Below are positions 25,237 to 35,463 of a stretch of DNA of 54,984 nt, piece after piece. How positions within the stretch are numbered: the first letter of the stretch is position 1; every line of letters starts with the position of its first letter. The notes under the pieces are model-generated. The model was not told the DNA's origin. It saw only the letters and a list, made by a program, of their open reading frames with translations, and searched no databases. Location: assembly GCA_013151215.1 (NCBI GenBank), contig JAADIS010000151.1, positions 1 to 54,984 on the forward strand, read 5' to 3'. Source of the stretch: Chlorobiota bacterium (GTDB lineage: Bacteria > Bacteroidota > Bacteroidia > Bacteroidales > F082). The translations under genes were made by a program, and so were the position numbers.

Positions 25237-26465
25237 TATCCTTTTGGGACAGATGTTTTGGCGGTTTTGCCAAAATCAAACAACAGTGAGAAACGGAGTG
25301 TGTTTTGTAAAGGATGCTGTTGCGAAACCACAGGGATCAAGTACGAGAAGTCGAGGCCAAAAGTATTATAGCGCAAGCCAACACCAAGGTCGAAATATTT
25401 ACGATTTCCCTTTGTGTTGTCTTCCCAGAAGAAGCCACCTCTCAAAGCAAGGAGGTTATTATACCAATATTCCATTCCAAAGGCATAGTTGAACTCACGA
25501 AATTCTTCCTTGGCGCCGCCCGGGGCGTCATACCACGACTGTATCATACCTCTCATGACCGGAACTTCGGGATCCATTCCATTGGCAATTTCGAACTTGT
25601 CGCTTCCCGGGATAGGGATCCTGTTGTTATTCGAGTCCAATGCATACATAGGTGGTGTTGGCACAAGAAGCTTATTTATGTCCAACTGGAATGATATTTT
25701 ATTGTAATCGTCCAGCTCAAGGGTCAAGCGCGGGCCGAACCTAAAATTAGTAGGTATGAAATCCCTTTGGATATTGGAGCCTGAATATGATATCTTATTG
25801 CCAATATTGGAAATGTTCAAGCCCCATGCAAACTCTGCATCCATATTGCTGAACCAATCGACTTTTCTCTGCCAGTACAAGGCAACATCGGCTGCGATCG
25901 AAATACCGGGCTTTGTTTCCACACCTTGCACATTCTGTCCTTGAGTAAGGTCGGAATAGATAAACCTACCTGCAACTGCAAGTGATAAATTTTGGTGAAG
26001 TTTACGAGCATAAGTTCCCGAAAGGGCAAATTCGTTAGGCTTATAAGTGCCAAGCGAATTACCTTGGTCATCGGTAAACTGAATATCGCCAAGCGTGAAA
26101 TACCTCAGGGAAAAAGCGATAGTTTGAAGCTCATCCAACTTGACATAACCTGTAACATAAGCAAGGTTGATGTCGTTTACCAAATTCCTTAACCAAGGAG
26201 TATAAGATAGGGAAAACCCAAAATCTTTATCGATAAATGCATACTTTGCCGGATTCCAGTGCATGGAACTGGCATCGGGGGAGGAGGCAACACCACCGTC
26301 AGCCATTCCACCGGCTCTGGCGTCAGGCCCTATCATAAGGAAAGGCACCGCTGTTGTTATCACATTTATGCCGTCCTCCTGTCCTGAAAGGTTGTTGTAA
26401 TTCTGAGAGTTCAGGTTCAGCATTAAAACTACTAATCCGCTTATTAAAAGAAATTTAATCTTCAT
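25236..26465 (-). CDS. porV: Type IX secretion outer-membrane protein PorV (LptO)
   Basis: The 409-residue protein has a signal peptide (MKIKFLLISGLVVLMLNLNS) followed by the PorV family opening: AVPFLMIGPDARAGGMADGG and ASSMHWNPAKYAF. The rest is a 14-strand FadL-like barrel. PorV shuttles cargo from the SprA translocon to the PorU sortase in the attachment complex. It lies directly downstream of two porU genes on the same strand, as in other Bacteroidia, and overlaps ispF by a TAATG. A -7 box in the 73-bp gap may give it extra transcription. Confidence 0.96.
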   Translation of the reverse strand: MKIKFLLISGLVVLMLNLNSQNYNNLSGQEDGINVITTAVPFLMIGPDARAGGMADGGVASSPDASSMHWNPAKYAFIDKDFGFSLSYTPWLRNLVNDINLAYVTGYVKLDELQTIAFSLRYFTLGDIQFTDDQGNSLGTYKPNEFALSGTYARKLHQNLSLAVAGRFIYSDLTQGQNVQGVETKPGISIAADVALYWQRKVDWFSNMDAEFAWGLNISNIGNKISYSGSNIQRDFIPTNFRFGPRLTLELDDYNKISFQLDINKLLVPTPPMYALDSNNNRIPIPGSDKFEIANGMDPEVPVMRGMIQSWYDAPGGAKEEFREFNYAFGMEYWYNNLLALRGGFFWEDNTKGNRKYFDLGVGLRYNTFGLDFSYLIPVVSQQHPLQNTLRFSLLFDFGKTAKTSVPKG

Positions 26466-26496
26466 AAAATTATCTATCGTATTAAAAAAATGTCTG

Positions 26497-26504
26497 CAAA
26501 ATTA
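26497..26504 (-). promoter_or_regulatory. Candidate internal -7 box for porV
   Basis: The minus strand reads TAATTTTG, an exact TAnnTTTG, 32-39 bases upstream of the porV start and downstream of the porU stop. No clear -33 box. Confidence 0.35.
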
Positions 26505-26538
26505 ACGAATAAAATCAACTATTATTATTTGGTTTTCA

Positions 26539-29500
26539 TTATTCGGCCAATTTAATCATTTTTTGTTGAATAACATGTGTATCTCCTTGTGTATCAGTAA
26601 TTAGAATTTTATACAAATACAGGCCGTGTTTTAATTTGTTTCCATTTGCGTCCGTTCCGTCCCATTTAAGCTCCGTAACATAAGCTCCGTATTCCCCAAA
26701 ATCACTTTTTAGGTTGGCAACTAAGGATCCCCTCATATCAAAAATATCAATCTCAACCTTCGAGGGCAGTTCCCTGCCGCCATTCTTGAACGCAAATGTT
26801 GTATTATCGCTGAAAGGGTTAGGGTAGTTATAAACGCCGCTCAGGGCAATATTATTATCAACTACCAAGAACTCGATGGTTTTAGTCGATGAGTTGTTCA
26901 TCAAATCCCAGGCGCGCAAGCCGAGGGTATGCCATCCGGGCTCCAGATAACCAAAATCGTAGGACAGGCTGCCTTTTTTATAAGTATCTACGTCAGGCTG
27001 ATAAGATTGATTCAATATCCTGGAGCCGGAACTGTTCTCGTCAACAACGCATACGATATCGCGGCCCAGGCCGCTTCCTGAGACATTTATCCCATTTTCA
27101 TCGTACAGGTCGGCCATAAGTATAATGTTGTTCTCAACCTGATCGCCATCGTTGAAATCACGATTATTGACGAACATGTTGATCTCGGGGCCTATGCCGT
27201 CATTTTCGGCCAACTCGTTGGTCCCCCCTATTATAAAATTATTAAACCCTCCCCAGGCATCAATATTATCAAGGGTATCCATGGCATAATAACTTATCTT
27301 GCCGAATCCATAGTTATATGAAATATCCTTGGGCACGAAGAAGGAAAAGCTGAATGTTCCGTTACTCACACTGGTCTTGCCTTCATAAAGTATCTTGTCC
27401 TCCAGTTTGAAATCAGCCGGGTAACTACCGCCTGCATTTCCCAAAGTCGAATAAATAGTAGGTTTATCGTAAACCACCGGATACAGATAACCATTATAAT
27501 CACTTGCCGTTTCGCCATTTGCACTCAATATCCTGCCTTCTATGCTCACCTCCGACAAGGCATTTATTGTATCAGGATCGACACTTACGGTTTTATTGTT
27601 CAAACTTGTTGTTTCTATTTCAAGATCGGGCAAATCGAGTAAAAGTGCCGGATCGCCAAGAAGTGTAAAATTCAAGAAGTTAGTGCTTGAGGGGTTTTTC
27701 GCCATCCTCATCATATCTCCCAACCGAGGGCGCTTGCCATCTTCACGCTCAAGCAAATTATTATAAATCCGCATGTTGAGAATAATATTTGCATGCGCAT
27801 AAGCCAATCTCGTTGTGGTCAGCAATGCGATACCACCTCCTTTTTTATTAAGAAAGGCATATTCGCCGGCCGATTTAAACATAGGGTTGTCGAAACGGCT
27901 GAACTCGCAAGTAGCAGTTATAAATACTGTTAGATTGTCAAGGTTACGGAAATTATTTATCATTGGAACATCAAGGATAAGCTCATCGGCCCAGCCTATA
28001 AGGCCTCCATGACCCGTATAATTTACAATGAGGGCGCCATCTTCAACCTGAGAGCTTATTTTCGGGTTCACGTCAGGAAACCGGTAACCACCGGGTATTT
28101 TAATCTTGGCATGCGCATCGGAATATATCTTATTGACTTCAAAACCGGGGTGGAGCGTATCGACTATTGTAGCCAACTGTTTATCAGCCTGCTTGAAGTG
28201 CAGGTTGTTGTCGCCGTCGTCGGCGATGAAACAAATACGTTTTGCCCAATCGTTGAGATTATACTGATCTTTATAAATATACTTCTCGATCTTATCTATT
28301 GACACCTCGGCTTCCTCAGTGTTGACAACCGGGAACCTTCCGATTCCTATATCGAGGATTCCCTGACAATAATCTCCTTCGTCCTCGTCGAGAAGCCCAT
28401 AAAAATCATCGGTAACATAGGATTGCGTTTCCCTTAACGACTCTTTAGATTCATAAGTGGGGACGATATTGGTGTTATCCCGGATCCTGTCCTTATAATC
28501 GAATGAAGCATCGCCGAACAAAAGAAGATATCCCGGGCCATTCTTAAAAGCATCTTTAACATAAAGCATCCGCATAAAATCGCGAATGGCTGCCACGTCC
28601 TGACTGCCCGATGAAAACTCGTTATAAATCTGTTCGGGGCTAACTATCAATGTTGTCATTCCATCGTGCTCTTCATGCAATTGCGCCAAACGTTCGGCGC
28701 TCTGCCAAAGCCCGGGAGGGCAAACGATTACTAGATCAACTTGATTTACGGAGTGAAGGTCTTGGTTTTCAACGGCCTCGAACGAAACAGGGGAATAATA
28801 CCCTGAATTGTCGAAACTTATAAATTCACGTAGCGAATCCGTACCAATCGTAAAGTCGATTTGTCCATCGCCTTTATTAAATCCTATTTTATGAGGCTGG
28901 AACGCATTTGTAATATCCCATATTTCAGTTCCCACTCCGTTGTCGGCAATTTCAAAACGTGTCTTGTTGCCCAGGCCCGTCGCCAAGGGTTGCCTGAAGC
29001 TCATTTGGCCTCCGTCAAAAATCAAATCCCTTTCGTAGTTCAACAGAAAAAAATTAATCCATGCACTGGCCGACGAGCTAGTGGAATTATAAACAGCCTT
29101 TAACTGAAGTGAGTCGTTATCGGTAAAAAATGTTACGCTCCTGGTTGACCTGCGGGCAAATATCCCCTCGGCAGCAGGATTCACCTTTGATATCTTTGTA
29201 GAATCAATAGCGATTCCATCATTCACAAATACTTTATAAGAGCTTGTTACAAACGATCTTGCAATAATATCGAAAACCATGAACAAAGGTTTGTCCGTCT
29301 TCAGGTGGGGAACATAATAGTCAAAGCTTATCTCGGGCTCATCCACCGAAAGACGCTCGCCAAACCATTCTTTTCCACTGGACATCATATTCTCCAAATC
29401 TTCTTCATGCGCAAAATAATCCACGAAGCTGTTCACGACGGCAGTAGGCTCAGCATTTAAACCGGGCTCGGTATAAACTTGCTTCCTCGTTCCCATGTCG

Positions 29501-30336
29501 CTTGTGAAAAAGTAGAAAACAGTATCGGCATAAAGATTTTTGAAATGATCGAAGCGGACAGTAAAAGGATTATAGCGCCATTTTTCCTGACTTTGCGCAT
29601 AAAACAATATATAATCGCCCTCATCAAAACTCCCATCGTCAAGACCGACGTATTCGGCCGTGTTTTCTTGTAGGTCGTCTGCCCTTTCCTTGTCATTGGC
29701 TTCGGGCAACATACCGTTATAATTCCCGAAAACACCAATCTTATTTACATCAATCCCATCTGGATCGACTCCCATCTCCAATAAAACATTCCTGTCGATT
29801 TTATGGATTCCGGTTTTGACTATCCCCATTTTAAACCAGCTTCCTTGCGATAAAACTGAATTCTCGGTATAATATACCGTTGCTGCGGCCTTTTGCTTAG
29901 TCTCGGCTATGGGCACTAGTGTTGCCCTAATGCTGAAACTTTTTAACAGAAGAAGCTCGCCTGTGTTGATGTCATATTTTAATGGAAGCAAGCTTAGGCG
30001 AGGTGAATCATATTTTGTGATTATATCGCTTTCAACAAGATCCCTATCGGAAACCAAGTTGGCCGTTTCCTTCGACAGTGTGTCAAAGATCTGGTCAACT
30101 ATCTCTATCTCAAATGAATAAACCGATGATTCGGCTTGCAACTCATAAACAAAAACCGGCAATGACCCATATTGATAATCAATATCGGAGCCCTCGAAAG
30201 TCAAATAGTTTATGTTAGTGCCCCTCGATGTTCGGCTTGTTTGAATACCATCCCAATCCAAGACCATGCCGATCTTCTCCTGGCCGGAGGCCAAGGCTGT
30301 GATACTCAGTAGTATGATTAGTAAATAATTCTTCAT
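26539..30336 (-). CDS. porU: Type IX secretion system sortase PorU (copy next to porV)
   Basis: This 1265-residue protein begins with a signal peptide and contains a C25 (gingipain-type) peptidase domain with the dyad His776 in NYTGHGG and Cys810 in FITATCEFSR. N-terminal beta domains carry NSVLSQGSWFKMGIVKTGIH, and the C-terminus is FlgD/sorting-domain-like (YNYPNPFSDNTTFAFKNG and a final MIKLAE). PorU cleaves the C-terminal sorting signal of cargo and links it to A-LPS at the cell surface. Size matches PorU. It is followed by porV on the same strand and preceded by a second PorU after 62 bp. Confidence 0.95.
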   Translation of the reverse strand: MKNYLLIILLSITALASGQEKIGMVLDWDGIQTSRTSRGTNINYLTFEGSDIDYQYGSLPVFVYELQAESSVYSFEIEIVDQIFDTLSKETANLVSDRDLVESDIITKYDSPRLSLLPLKYDINTGELLLLKSFSIRATLVPIAETKQKAAATVYYTENSVLSQGSWFKMGIVKTGIHKIDRNVLLEMGVDPDGIDVNKIGVFGNYNGMLPEANDKERADDLQENTAEYVGLDDGSFDEGDYILFYAQSQEKWRYNPFTVRFDHFKNLYADTVFYFFTSDMGTRKQVYTEPGLNAEPTAVVNSFVDYFAHEEDLENMMSSGKEWFGERLSVDEPEISFDYYVPHLKTDKPLFMVFDIIARSFVTSSYKVFVNDGIAIDSTKISKVNPAAEGIFARRSTRSVTFFTDNDSLQLKAVYNSTSSSASAWINFFLLNYERDLIFDGGQMSFRQPLATGLGNKTRFEIADNGVGTEIWDITNAFQPHKIGFNKGDGQIDFTIGTDSLREFISFDNSGYYSPVSFEAVENQDLHSVNQVDLVIVCPPGLWQSAERLAQLHEEHDGMTTLIVSPEQIYNEFSSGSQDVAAIRDFMRMLYVKDAFKNGPGYLLLFGDASFDYKDRIRDNTNIVPTYESKESLRETQSYVTDDFYGLLDEDEGDYCQGILDIGIGRFPVVNTEEAEVSIDKIEKYIYKDQYNLNDWAKRICFIADDGDNNLHFKQADKQLATIVDTLHPGFEVNKIYSDAHAKIKIPGGYRFPDVNPKISSQVEDGALIVNYTGHGGLIGWADELILDVPMINNFRNLDNLTVFITATCEFSRFDNPMFKSAGEYAFLNKKGGGIALLTTTRLAYAHANIILNMRIYNNLLEREDGKRPRLGDMMRMAKNPSSTNFLNFTLLGDPALLLDLPDLEIETTSLNNKTVSVDPDTINALSEVSIEGRILSANGETASDYNGYLYPVVYDKPTIYSTLGNAGGSYPADFKLEDKILYEGKTSVSNGTFSFSFFVPKDISYNYGFGKISYYAMDTLDNIDAWGGFNNFIIGGTNELAENDGIGPEINMFVNNRDFNDGDQVENNIILMADLYDENGINVSGSGLGRDIVCVVDENSSGSRILNQSYQPDVDTYKKGSLSYDFGYLEPGWHTLGLRAWDLMNNSSTKTIEFLVVDNNIALSGVYNYPNPFSDNTTFAFKNGGRELPSKVEIDIFDMRGSLVANLKSDFGEYGAYVTELKWDGTDANGNKLKHGLYLYKILITDTQGDTHVIQQKMIKLAE

Positions 30337-30398
30337 AAATTCATTGACAAATTACGGTATAATTTCGTTGGCAACGATATATAAATATCGAATAACAA

Positions 30399-33300
30399 CT
30401 ATTTAACAAAAATCAACTTCGCAGTCTCACTTTTGGTTTGACCACTCTCGCTGGTGGCGATGAGTTTATATACGTAAAACCCTTTCCCGATTTTATCGCC
30501 AGCCTCGGTTGTCGAATCCCATTCAAGCGGCTCCGATTTATAATTACTCGATTTTGATGTAGCGGAAAGGGTGCGTATTAACCTGCCGCTAAGATTAAAT
30601 ATACGGATTTCTACTTCGATTTCCTTGTTCGACTGGTTGTGCTCGAAAACAAATGACGTTTTATCCAAAACAGGATTGGGATAGTTTATTAAATTACTGA
30701 TCATCAAGTCTTCAGAGTCGATGACAACAAAATCGAGAGTGGCCGTGGAGGAGTTATTATAAATATCCCAGACCCGGAGGCTAAGAGTATGCTCCCCGCT
30801 TTCAAGATTAAAAAACGGATAATTGACAATACCGCTGTTATATCTGTTCACCTCGGCTTCATAATATTCATTTAAAGTATATGACTGTACTGGGTCTTCA
30901 TCGATAACAGCCAAAATATCATGGCCGATCCCGTTTCCTGTGGTATTAATTCCGCTCTCATCCTCAACATGGGCAAATAATACGGGATTCTCGTCGGTGG
31001 AGCCGCCATTTACAAAATCGGTGTTATTAAAATATAATTCAATCAGCGGCCCTTCGTCATCCATTATTGCTTTTTCGTCGAAGCCTCCGATGATCAAGTT
31101 ATCATAATGGCCACTTCCATCGACTTCGTCATTATTGAAATAATAGTTTATCCTTCCGGGGCCGTAGTTATAGGATATGTCGCGCGGGACTATGAAATCA
31201 AACTCGAAATCCCCTTTGTTGATGTCAACCTTGCCATTGAAGAGAATGCTTTTCCAGAAATAAAATTTCTCGGGATAACTACCCGCATCGGTTGCAAGGG
31301 TTTCAACCTCTAATTTCTTATCATAAACGGTTGGATACATAAGTCCCTCAAAGTCTGTTATTTTCATGCCGTCATAATCAGTAACTATGCCTTTGACTTT
31401 AACCTGCGACAAGGCGTTTATGGTATCATACTGACCATCAACAACATATTGCGAATTTATTTTTACGGTTTTCGCTATATGCTCGGGATATGCCAAGCGA
31501 ATGGCAGGATCGCCCAATAGAACAAACTTCTTGTCGTTATCATTCCCGAGTTTTTTCGACTTTCTGATCACATCGCCGAAACAAGGAAATTCACCATCGA
31601 TTTTCTCGAAGATGTTGTCTTCGTAAATAGCAAGGTTAAGAGCCAGGTTAGAACTGGCAAAAGTGGCCCTGGCGGTAGTGAACAATGCTACTGCTCCCCC
31701 ATTTGGATTAAGGAAGACCTCTTCACCGGCCGATTTGCGTTTCGGGTCATCATATCGGCTAAACTCGCAGGTGGCCGTGATAAAAATAGGGAGCCTGTCC
31801 CAGTTTCGCCATGAGTTTATGTCGGGGATCTCCAGAAACCTTTCGTGGCCCAGTCCCAGCTCGCCGCCATGACCTGAATAATTAAATATCAAAGTCCCTT
31901 TTTCGATTTTGGACGTTATTGCCTTATTGACCTCGGGGGCACGCTGGCCGCTAGGTGTTGAAACCTGGGGGTAAGCATCCACATAAATTTTGTCAACTAT
32001 GTATTCAGGGTAGTTTTCATCCAGGAAGCCCGAAAGTTTTTCGGCATCGTGCAAATGATGGTTCGAGTCCTCGTCGTCGGCCAAAAAAGTGATCTGATTG
32101 CGCCAAGGCCCCATGTTAGCCTGCGAATTAGTTGCATATTCGATGGTCTTATCAACTGCTCTTGCGGCTTCTTCCTCATTGGCCACCACAAATCGCCCAA
32201 TTCCAATATCAACCCTGTTGTTTCCGTCAATGCTGCCTTCCCCGTCATCGAGGTAACCATAATAATCATCGCTGGCTATTGAAGAAATTATGTTCAGCGA
32301 TTTTGTGTGCTCCCAGCAAGGCACAAAATTGGTGTTGTCGGGCAGTACGTCCTTATAGTCATAAGAGGCGTCGCCAAACAACAACAAATATTTCAATTCC
32401 TTTCCGGAGTCGCTTTTGTCATAAATCATTTTAACAAAATCGCGTATGCCCGTTATGTCTTGCGAGCCGGAAGAAAACTCATTATAAATCTTTTGCGGGC
32501 TTGTGATATATACATTAAACCCATTCTTCTTACGATGATAGTCAGCCAGCCTTTTTGCCTGATCTTCAAATAACGGATATGTAATTATCAGGTAATCAAT
32601 ATTTTTTATCGCATGAAGATTTTGATTGTTTACTTTTTCAACAAATTCGGGAGTAAAATATTCCGAGCCGTCGAATGCTATGAACTGCCGCAAAGTATCG
32701 GTTTGGGACAGAAAAATTGTTTTACCGCCCGAAACGCTGGTCTCCATTTCCTGCGGGCTGACGAAATTTGTAATATCCCAAACAGTAAGCTTACCGGGCT
32801 GCCCTCCCACAATGTATCTTGCAACTTCGTTCACTTCCCATGAGAATATTTTACGGAACTTCATCTGACTGCCCGTGAACTGCAGGCTCCTGTCCACGTT
32901 CAGCTCTATATAATTAAGGTATCCCGTAGAACCGTTCGATGCTCTTTGATATTCAAGATTTAAATCGATTTTTTCATTTTTAGGCGTAAATGCAAACTCG
33001 GCATTTCTTGCCCTGCCATATTCATAACCATTATTCAATGATATAGGCATCGATTGTGTTTTTAGCAGTTGCCCGTTAACTGAAATCAGGAACTTGTTCG
33101 AGGAATAAGCCCTTGAGGCCAGGGACACATAGCAACTTGCCCCCGGTTGTTTAATAATATTCGGGAAATCAAACAGGAACGACTGATTCAGGTTGAAGTC
33201 GAATATCTCACCATACCATGTCCTGCCGGTTCCTGCAAGATTTATCTCGTCAAGCTCATGATACGAATAATCAGTAAAACTACTTACGTCGATACCCGGT

Positions 33301-34214
33301 GTACCTTGCGGGATGTCGGCTTTCTGTATTCTTTTGCCGTTGGCGTCATTTTTAACCGTTATAAAATAATAAGTGAAGTCGTCATAATAATTGTTCAAGT
33401 GTTGAAACCTTTGGGAGGCATAATTATATTTCCATTTTACCGGGTCGTCGCCATAAAACAAGATATAATCGCCGGCATCGAAACTACCATCCTCGCCACC
33501 AACAAGTTCTATGGCATTTTCCTGAAGGTCGTCGAAGCGGAACTCGGTATTTATTTCAGGCAGTATGCCACCGCCATTACCGTAAATAGCTATTTTTGAT
33601 GGTGCAACATCAACATCGAAGCCCATTTCCTGCAAAGCGGAGTAGGTTAGTTTGTATATACCGCCCCTGTTTATCTTAATTTTAAACCAATCGCCTTTGG
33701 CAAGCACTGAATTATCGGTGTATGAGGAAGCAGCAAGTTCCTGCACAGGGAAGTCCTCAATATCAATTACAATATCAAAACTCACTAGTTTCTCTATTTT
33801 CCCCAGTGATGGATTCCACCGCAGCGGAACAAACTGAATGTTGGCATAGGGTTGTTTTTGGCTGCTTACTATAACTGCTTTTAGCGAGATATCTTCCTTA
33901 GGTCGTTCGTTGCTTTGCAGAACGATTTCAGTTTCCGCATCCGAGGCAGTAACATAAACGGCATTGGCAATATGGGCACTTATACTGGCATTAGCCGTGT
34001 GAATCAGGAAATCACCGGAATAGAAAGGGCTTGATTCAAGCCCATTATAATTGCCGCCTTCAAAAGACAGACGCTGTAACGACTCGCCCTCCGAGATATA
34101 TATCTGCTGCACGCTTTGCCAGTTAATATTTTCATTAAAAGTATAATTGATACAGTTTCCGCTCAAGGATGTAAACGCCAGGCTGAGAAATAAAATTATT
34201 GTTCGATGCAACAT
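30399..34214 (-). CDS. Second PorU-type C25 sortase, tandem paralogue
   Basis: This 1271-residue protein is colinear with the downstream porU: signal peptide, NSVLAKGDWFKIKINRGGIY, the C25 dyad His782 in NYSGHGG and Cys816 in FITATCEFSR (spaced 34 residues in both copies), and a C-terminal ISNLINYPNPVLDKTSFVFE domain. The catalytic residues are intact, so it is not a decayed copy. It starts the minus-strand run porU-porU-porV-ispF, with a -7 box about 20-25 bases upstream. It could be the true PorU ortholog, a paralogue with other substrates, or an unclassified C25 protease; the sequence alone does not decide. Confidence 0.88.
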   Translation of the reverse strand: MLHRTIILFLSLAFTSLSGNCINYTFNENINWQSVQQIYISEGESLQRLSFEGGNYNGLESSPFYSGDFLIHTANASISAHIANAVYVTASDAETEIVLQSNERPKEDISLKAVIVSSQKQPYANIQFVPLRWNPSLGKIEKLVSFDIVIDIEDFPVQELAASSYTDNSVLAKGDWFKIKINRGGIYKLTYSALQEMGFDVDVAPSKIAIYGNGGGILPEINTEFRFDDLQENAIELVGGEDGSFDAGDYILFYGDDPVKWKYNYASQRFQHLNNYYDDFTYYFITVKNDANGKRIQKADIPQGTPGIDVSSFTDYSYHELDEINLAGTGRTWYGEIFDFNLNQSFLFDFPNIIKQPGASCYVSLASRAYSSNKFLISVNGQLLKTQSMPISLNNGYEYGRARNAEFAFTPKNEKIDLNLEYQRASNGSTGYLNYIELNVDRSLQFTGSQMKFRKIFSWEVNEVARYIVGGQPGKLTVWDITNFVSPQEMETSVSGGKTIFLSQTDTLRQFIAFDGSEYFTPEFVEKVNNQNLHAIKNIDYLIITYPLFEDQAKRLADYHRKKNGFNVYITSPQKIYNEFSSGSQDITGIRDFVKMIYDKSDSGKELKYLLLFGDASYDYKDVLPDNTNFVPCWEHTKSLNIISSIASDDYYGYLDDGEGSIDGNNRVDIGIGRFVVANEEEAARAVDKTIEYATNSQANMGPWRNQITFLADDEDSNHHLHDAEKLSGFLDENYPEYIVDKIYVDAYPQVSTPSGQRAPEVNKAITSKIEKGTLIFNYSGHGGELGLGHERFLEIPDINSWRNWDRLPIFITATCEFSRYDDPKRKSAGEEVFLNPNGGAVALFTTARATFASSNLALNLAIYEDNIFEKIDGEFPCFGDVIRKSKKLGNDNDKKFVLLGDPAIRLAYPEHIAKTVKINSQYVVDGQYDTINALSQVKVKGIVTDYDGMKITDFEGLMYPTVYDKKLEVETLATDAGSYPEKFYFWKSILFNGKVDINKGDFEFDFIVPRDISYNYGPGRINYYFNNDEVDGSGHYDNLIIGGFDEKAIMDDEGPLIELYFNNTDFVNGGSTDENPVLFAHVEDESGINTTGNGIGHDILAVIDEDPVQSYTLNEYYEAEVNRYNSGIVNYPFFNLESGEHTLSLRVWDIYNNSSTATLDFVVIDSEDLMISNLINYPNPVLDKTSFVFEHNQSNKEIEVEIRIFNLSGRLIRTLSATSKSSNYKSEPLEWDSTTEAGDKIGKGFYVYKLIATSESGQTKSETAKLIFVK

Positions 34215-34232
34215 TTCTTAATTATTTGAAGT

Positions 34233-34240
34233 CAAAGATA
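34233..34240 (-). promoter_or_regulatory. Candidate -7 box of the porU-porU-porV-ispF run
   Basis: The minus strand reads TATCTTTG, an exact TAnnTTTG, 19-26 bases upstream of the first porU start. The divergent PorP/SprF side has only a one-mismatch box (TATAATTG near 34376). Confidence 0.45.
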
Positions 34241-34417
34241 TTGTTTTATATAAAGAATTGGTTTTTGAATTCCAGATTAATAACGACCGATGATTGAAAA
34301 TATTTTAAAAGAAAATTATTTAACAATAAATTATAATTTTTTTTTAGGATTCATTGCTACCAAAAAAAAAGGTTGTATAATTGTAGGCTCAAAACCGAAA
34401 TCAAATTTCATGCATTG

Positions 34418-35425
34418 ATGTCAAAGCAAATTCGATTCATAATAGCGATAGTCATCCTGCTGGGAAGCACTTTGCCTTCCTTTGCACAAGACCCACAATT
34501 TTCACAGTTTTATGCCAATCCTTTATACTTAAACCCGGCATTTGCAGGGTCGGCGCAGTGCGGAAGGTTAAACCTCAATTACCGTAATCAATGGCCGGGT
34601 TTATCAAATGCCTATGCTACATACAATGTTAGTTACGACCAAAGCTTACCCGGCATAAATAGCGGGTTCGGGATTCTGGCAATGAGCGACCAACAGGGGG
34701 ATGGGGCCCTGGCACGTACATCCGCAGCGGCTTTTTATACTTACAAACTCAAAGTTTCGGAGGCCGTAGTGATTAATTTCGGTGTAAACGGAGCATTTTA
34801 TCAAGAGCATCTCAATTGGGACAAATTGGTCTTTGCCGATCAAATAAACTCGGCCACGGGAGAAATCACAGGCCCTACCAACGAAACACCGCCATCCAGC
34901 TTTAATATTTCGGCCGTGGATTTCTCGGCAGGCGCCATAATGACCTATTTCGACCTTTTTAACGTAGGTATCGCAGTTGACCATCTTACTCAGCCTAAAT
35001 TATCATTCTATGATAATCCCGACAGCAGATTAGACATGAAAATTACAGGGCATGGTTCTGTAAACATAAATATAACACAAGGTATTCTCGGTAGCTATAA
35101 CCCTGACGATATAATACTGCAACCCAGTATTTTATATATGCAGCAGGGCAAATTCCACCAGTTGAATGCCGGTCTTTACGTAACAAAATATCCTTTTGTG
35201 GTCGGTGCTTACTACCGACACAACTTCCAAAACCCCGATGCGGCAATTGTATTGGTCGGCCTTAAATTCGACAATGTAAGGTTTGGGTATAGTTACGATA
35301 TCACCATGTCGAACGTTGGAGGAAAAGCAGGTGGCGCACACGAAATTTCCCTCGCTTGGGATTTCTGCATATATAAAGAACAGAAAAGAAGACACATTAG
35401 GGCAATAAATGCACCATCATTTTAG
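34418..35425 (+). CDS. PorP/SprF family type IX secretion membrane protein
   Basis: The 335-residue protein has a signal peptide (MSKQIRFIIAIVILLGSTLP, then SFAQ) and the PorP/SprF opening DPQFSQFYANPLYLNPAFAG, followed by a barrel with repeated aromatic strands. PorP/SprF proteins sit in the outer membrane and act with the type IX machine. Some members pair with one secreted adhesin, while others form part of the core complex. Its gldJ neighbour suggests a core-type role. I start at the ATG 34418; a TTG at 34373 opens the frame earlier but adds 15 unlikely residues. Confidence 0.93.
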   Translation: MSKQIRFIIAIVILLGSTLPSFAQDPQFSQFYANPLYLNPAFAGSAQCGRLNLNYRNQWPGLSNAYATYNVSYDQSLPGINSGFGILAMSDQQGDGALARTSAAAFYTYKLKVSEAVVINFGVNGAFYQEHLNWDKLVFADQINSATGEITGPTNETPPSSFNISAVDFSAGAIMTYFDLFNVGIAVDHLTQPKLSFYDNPDSRLDMKITGHGSVNINITQGILGSYNPDDIILQPSILYMQQGKFHQLNAGLYVTKYPFVVGAYYRHNFQNPDAAIVLVGLKFDNVRFGYSYDITMSNVGGKAGGAHEISLAWDFCIYKEQKRRHIRAINAPSF

Positions 35426-35463
35426 TTATTAACACGAACTTAGAAATACAAATTTTTTTAAAG

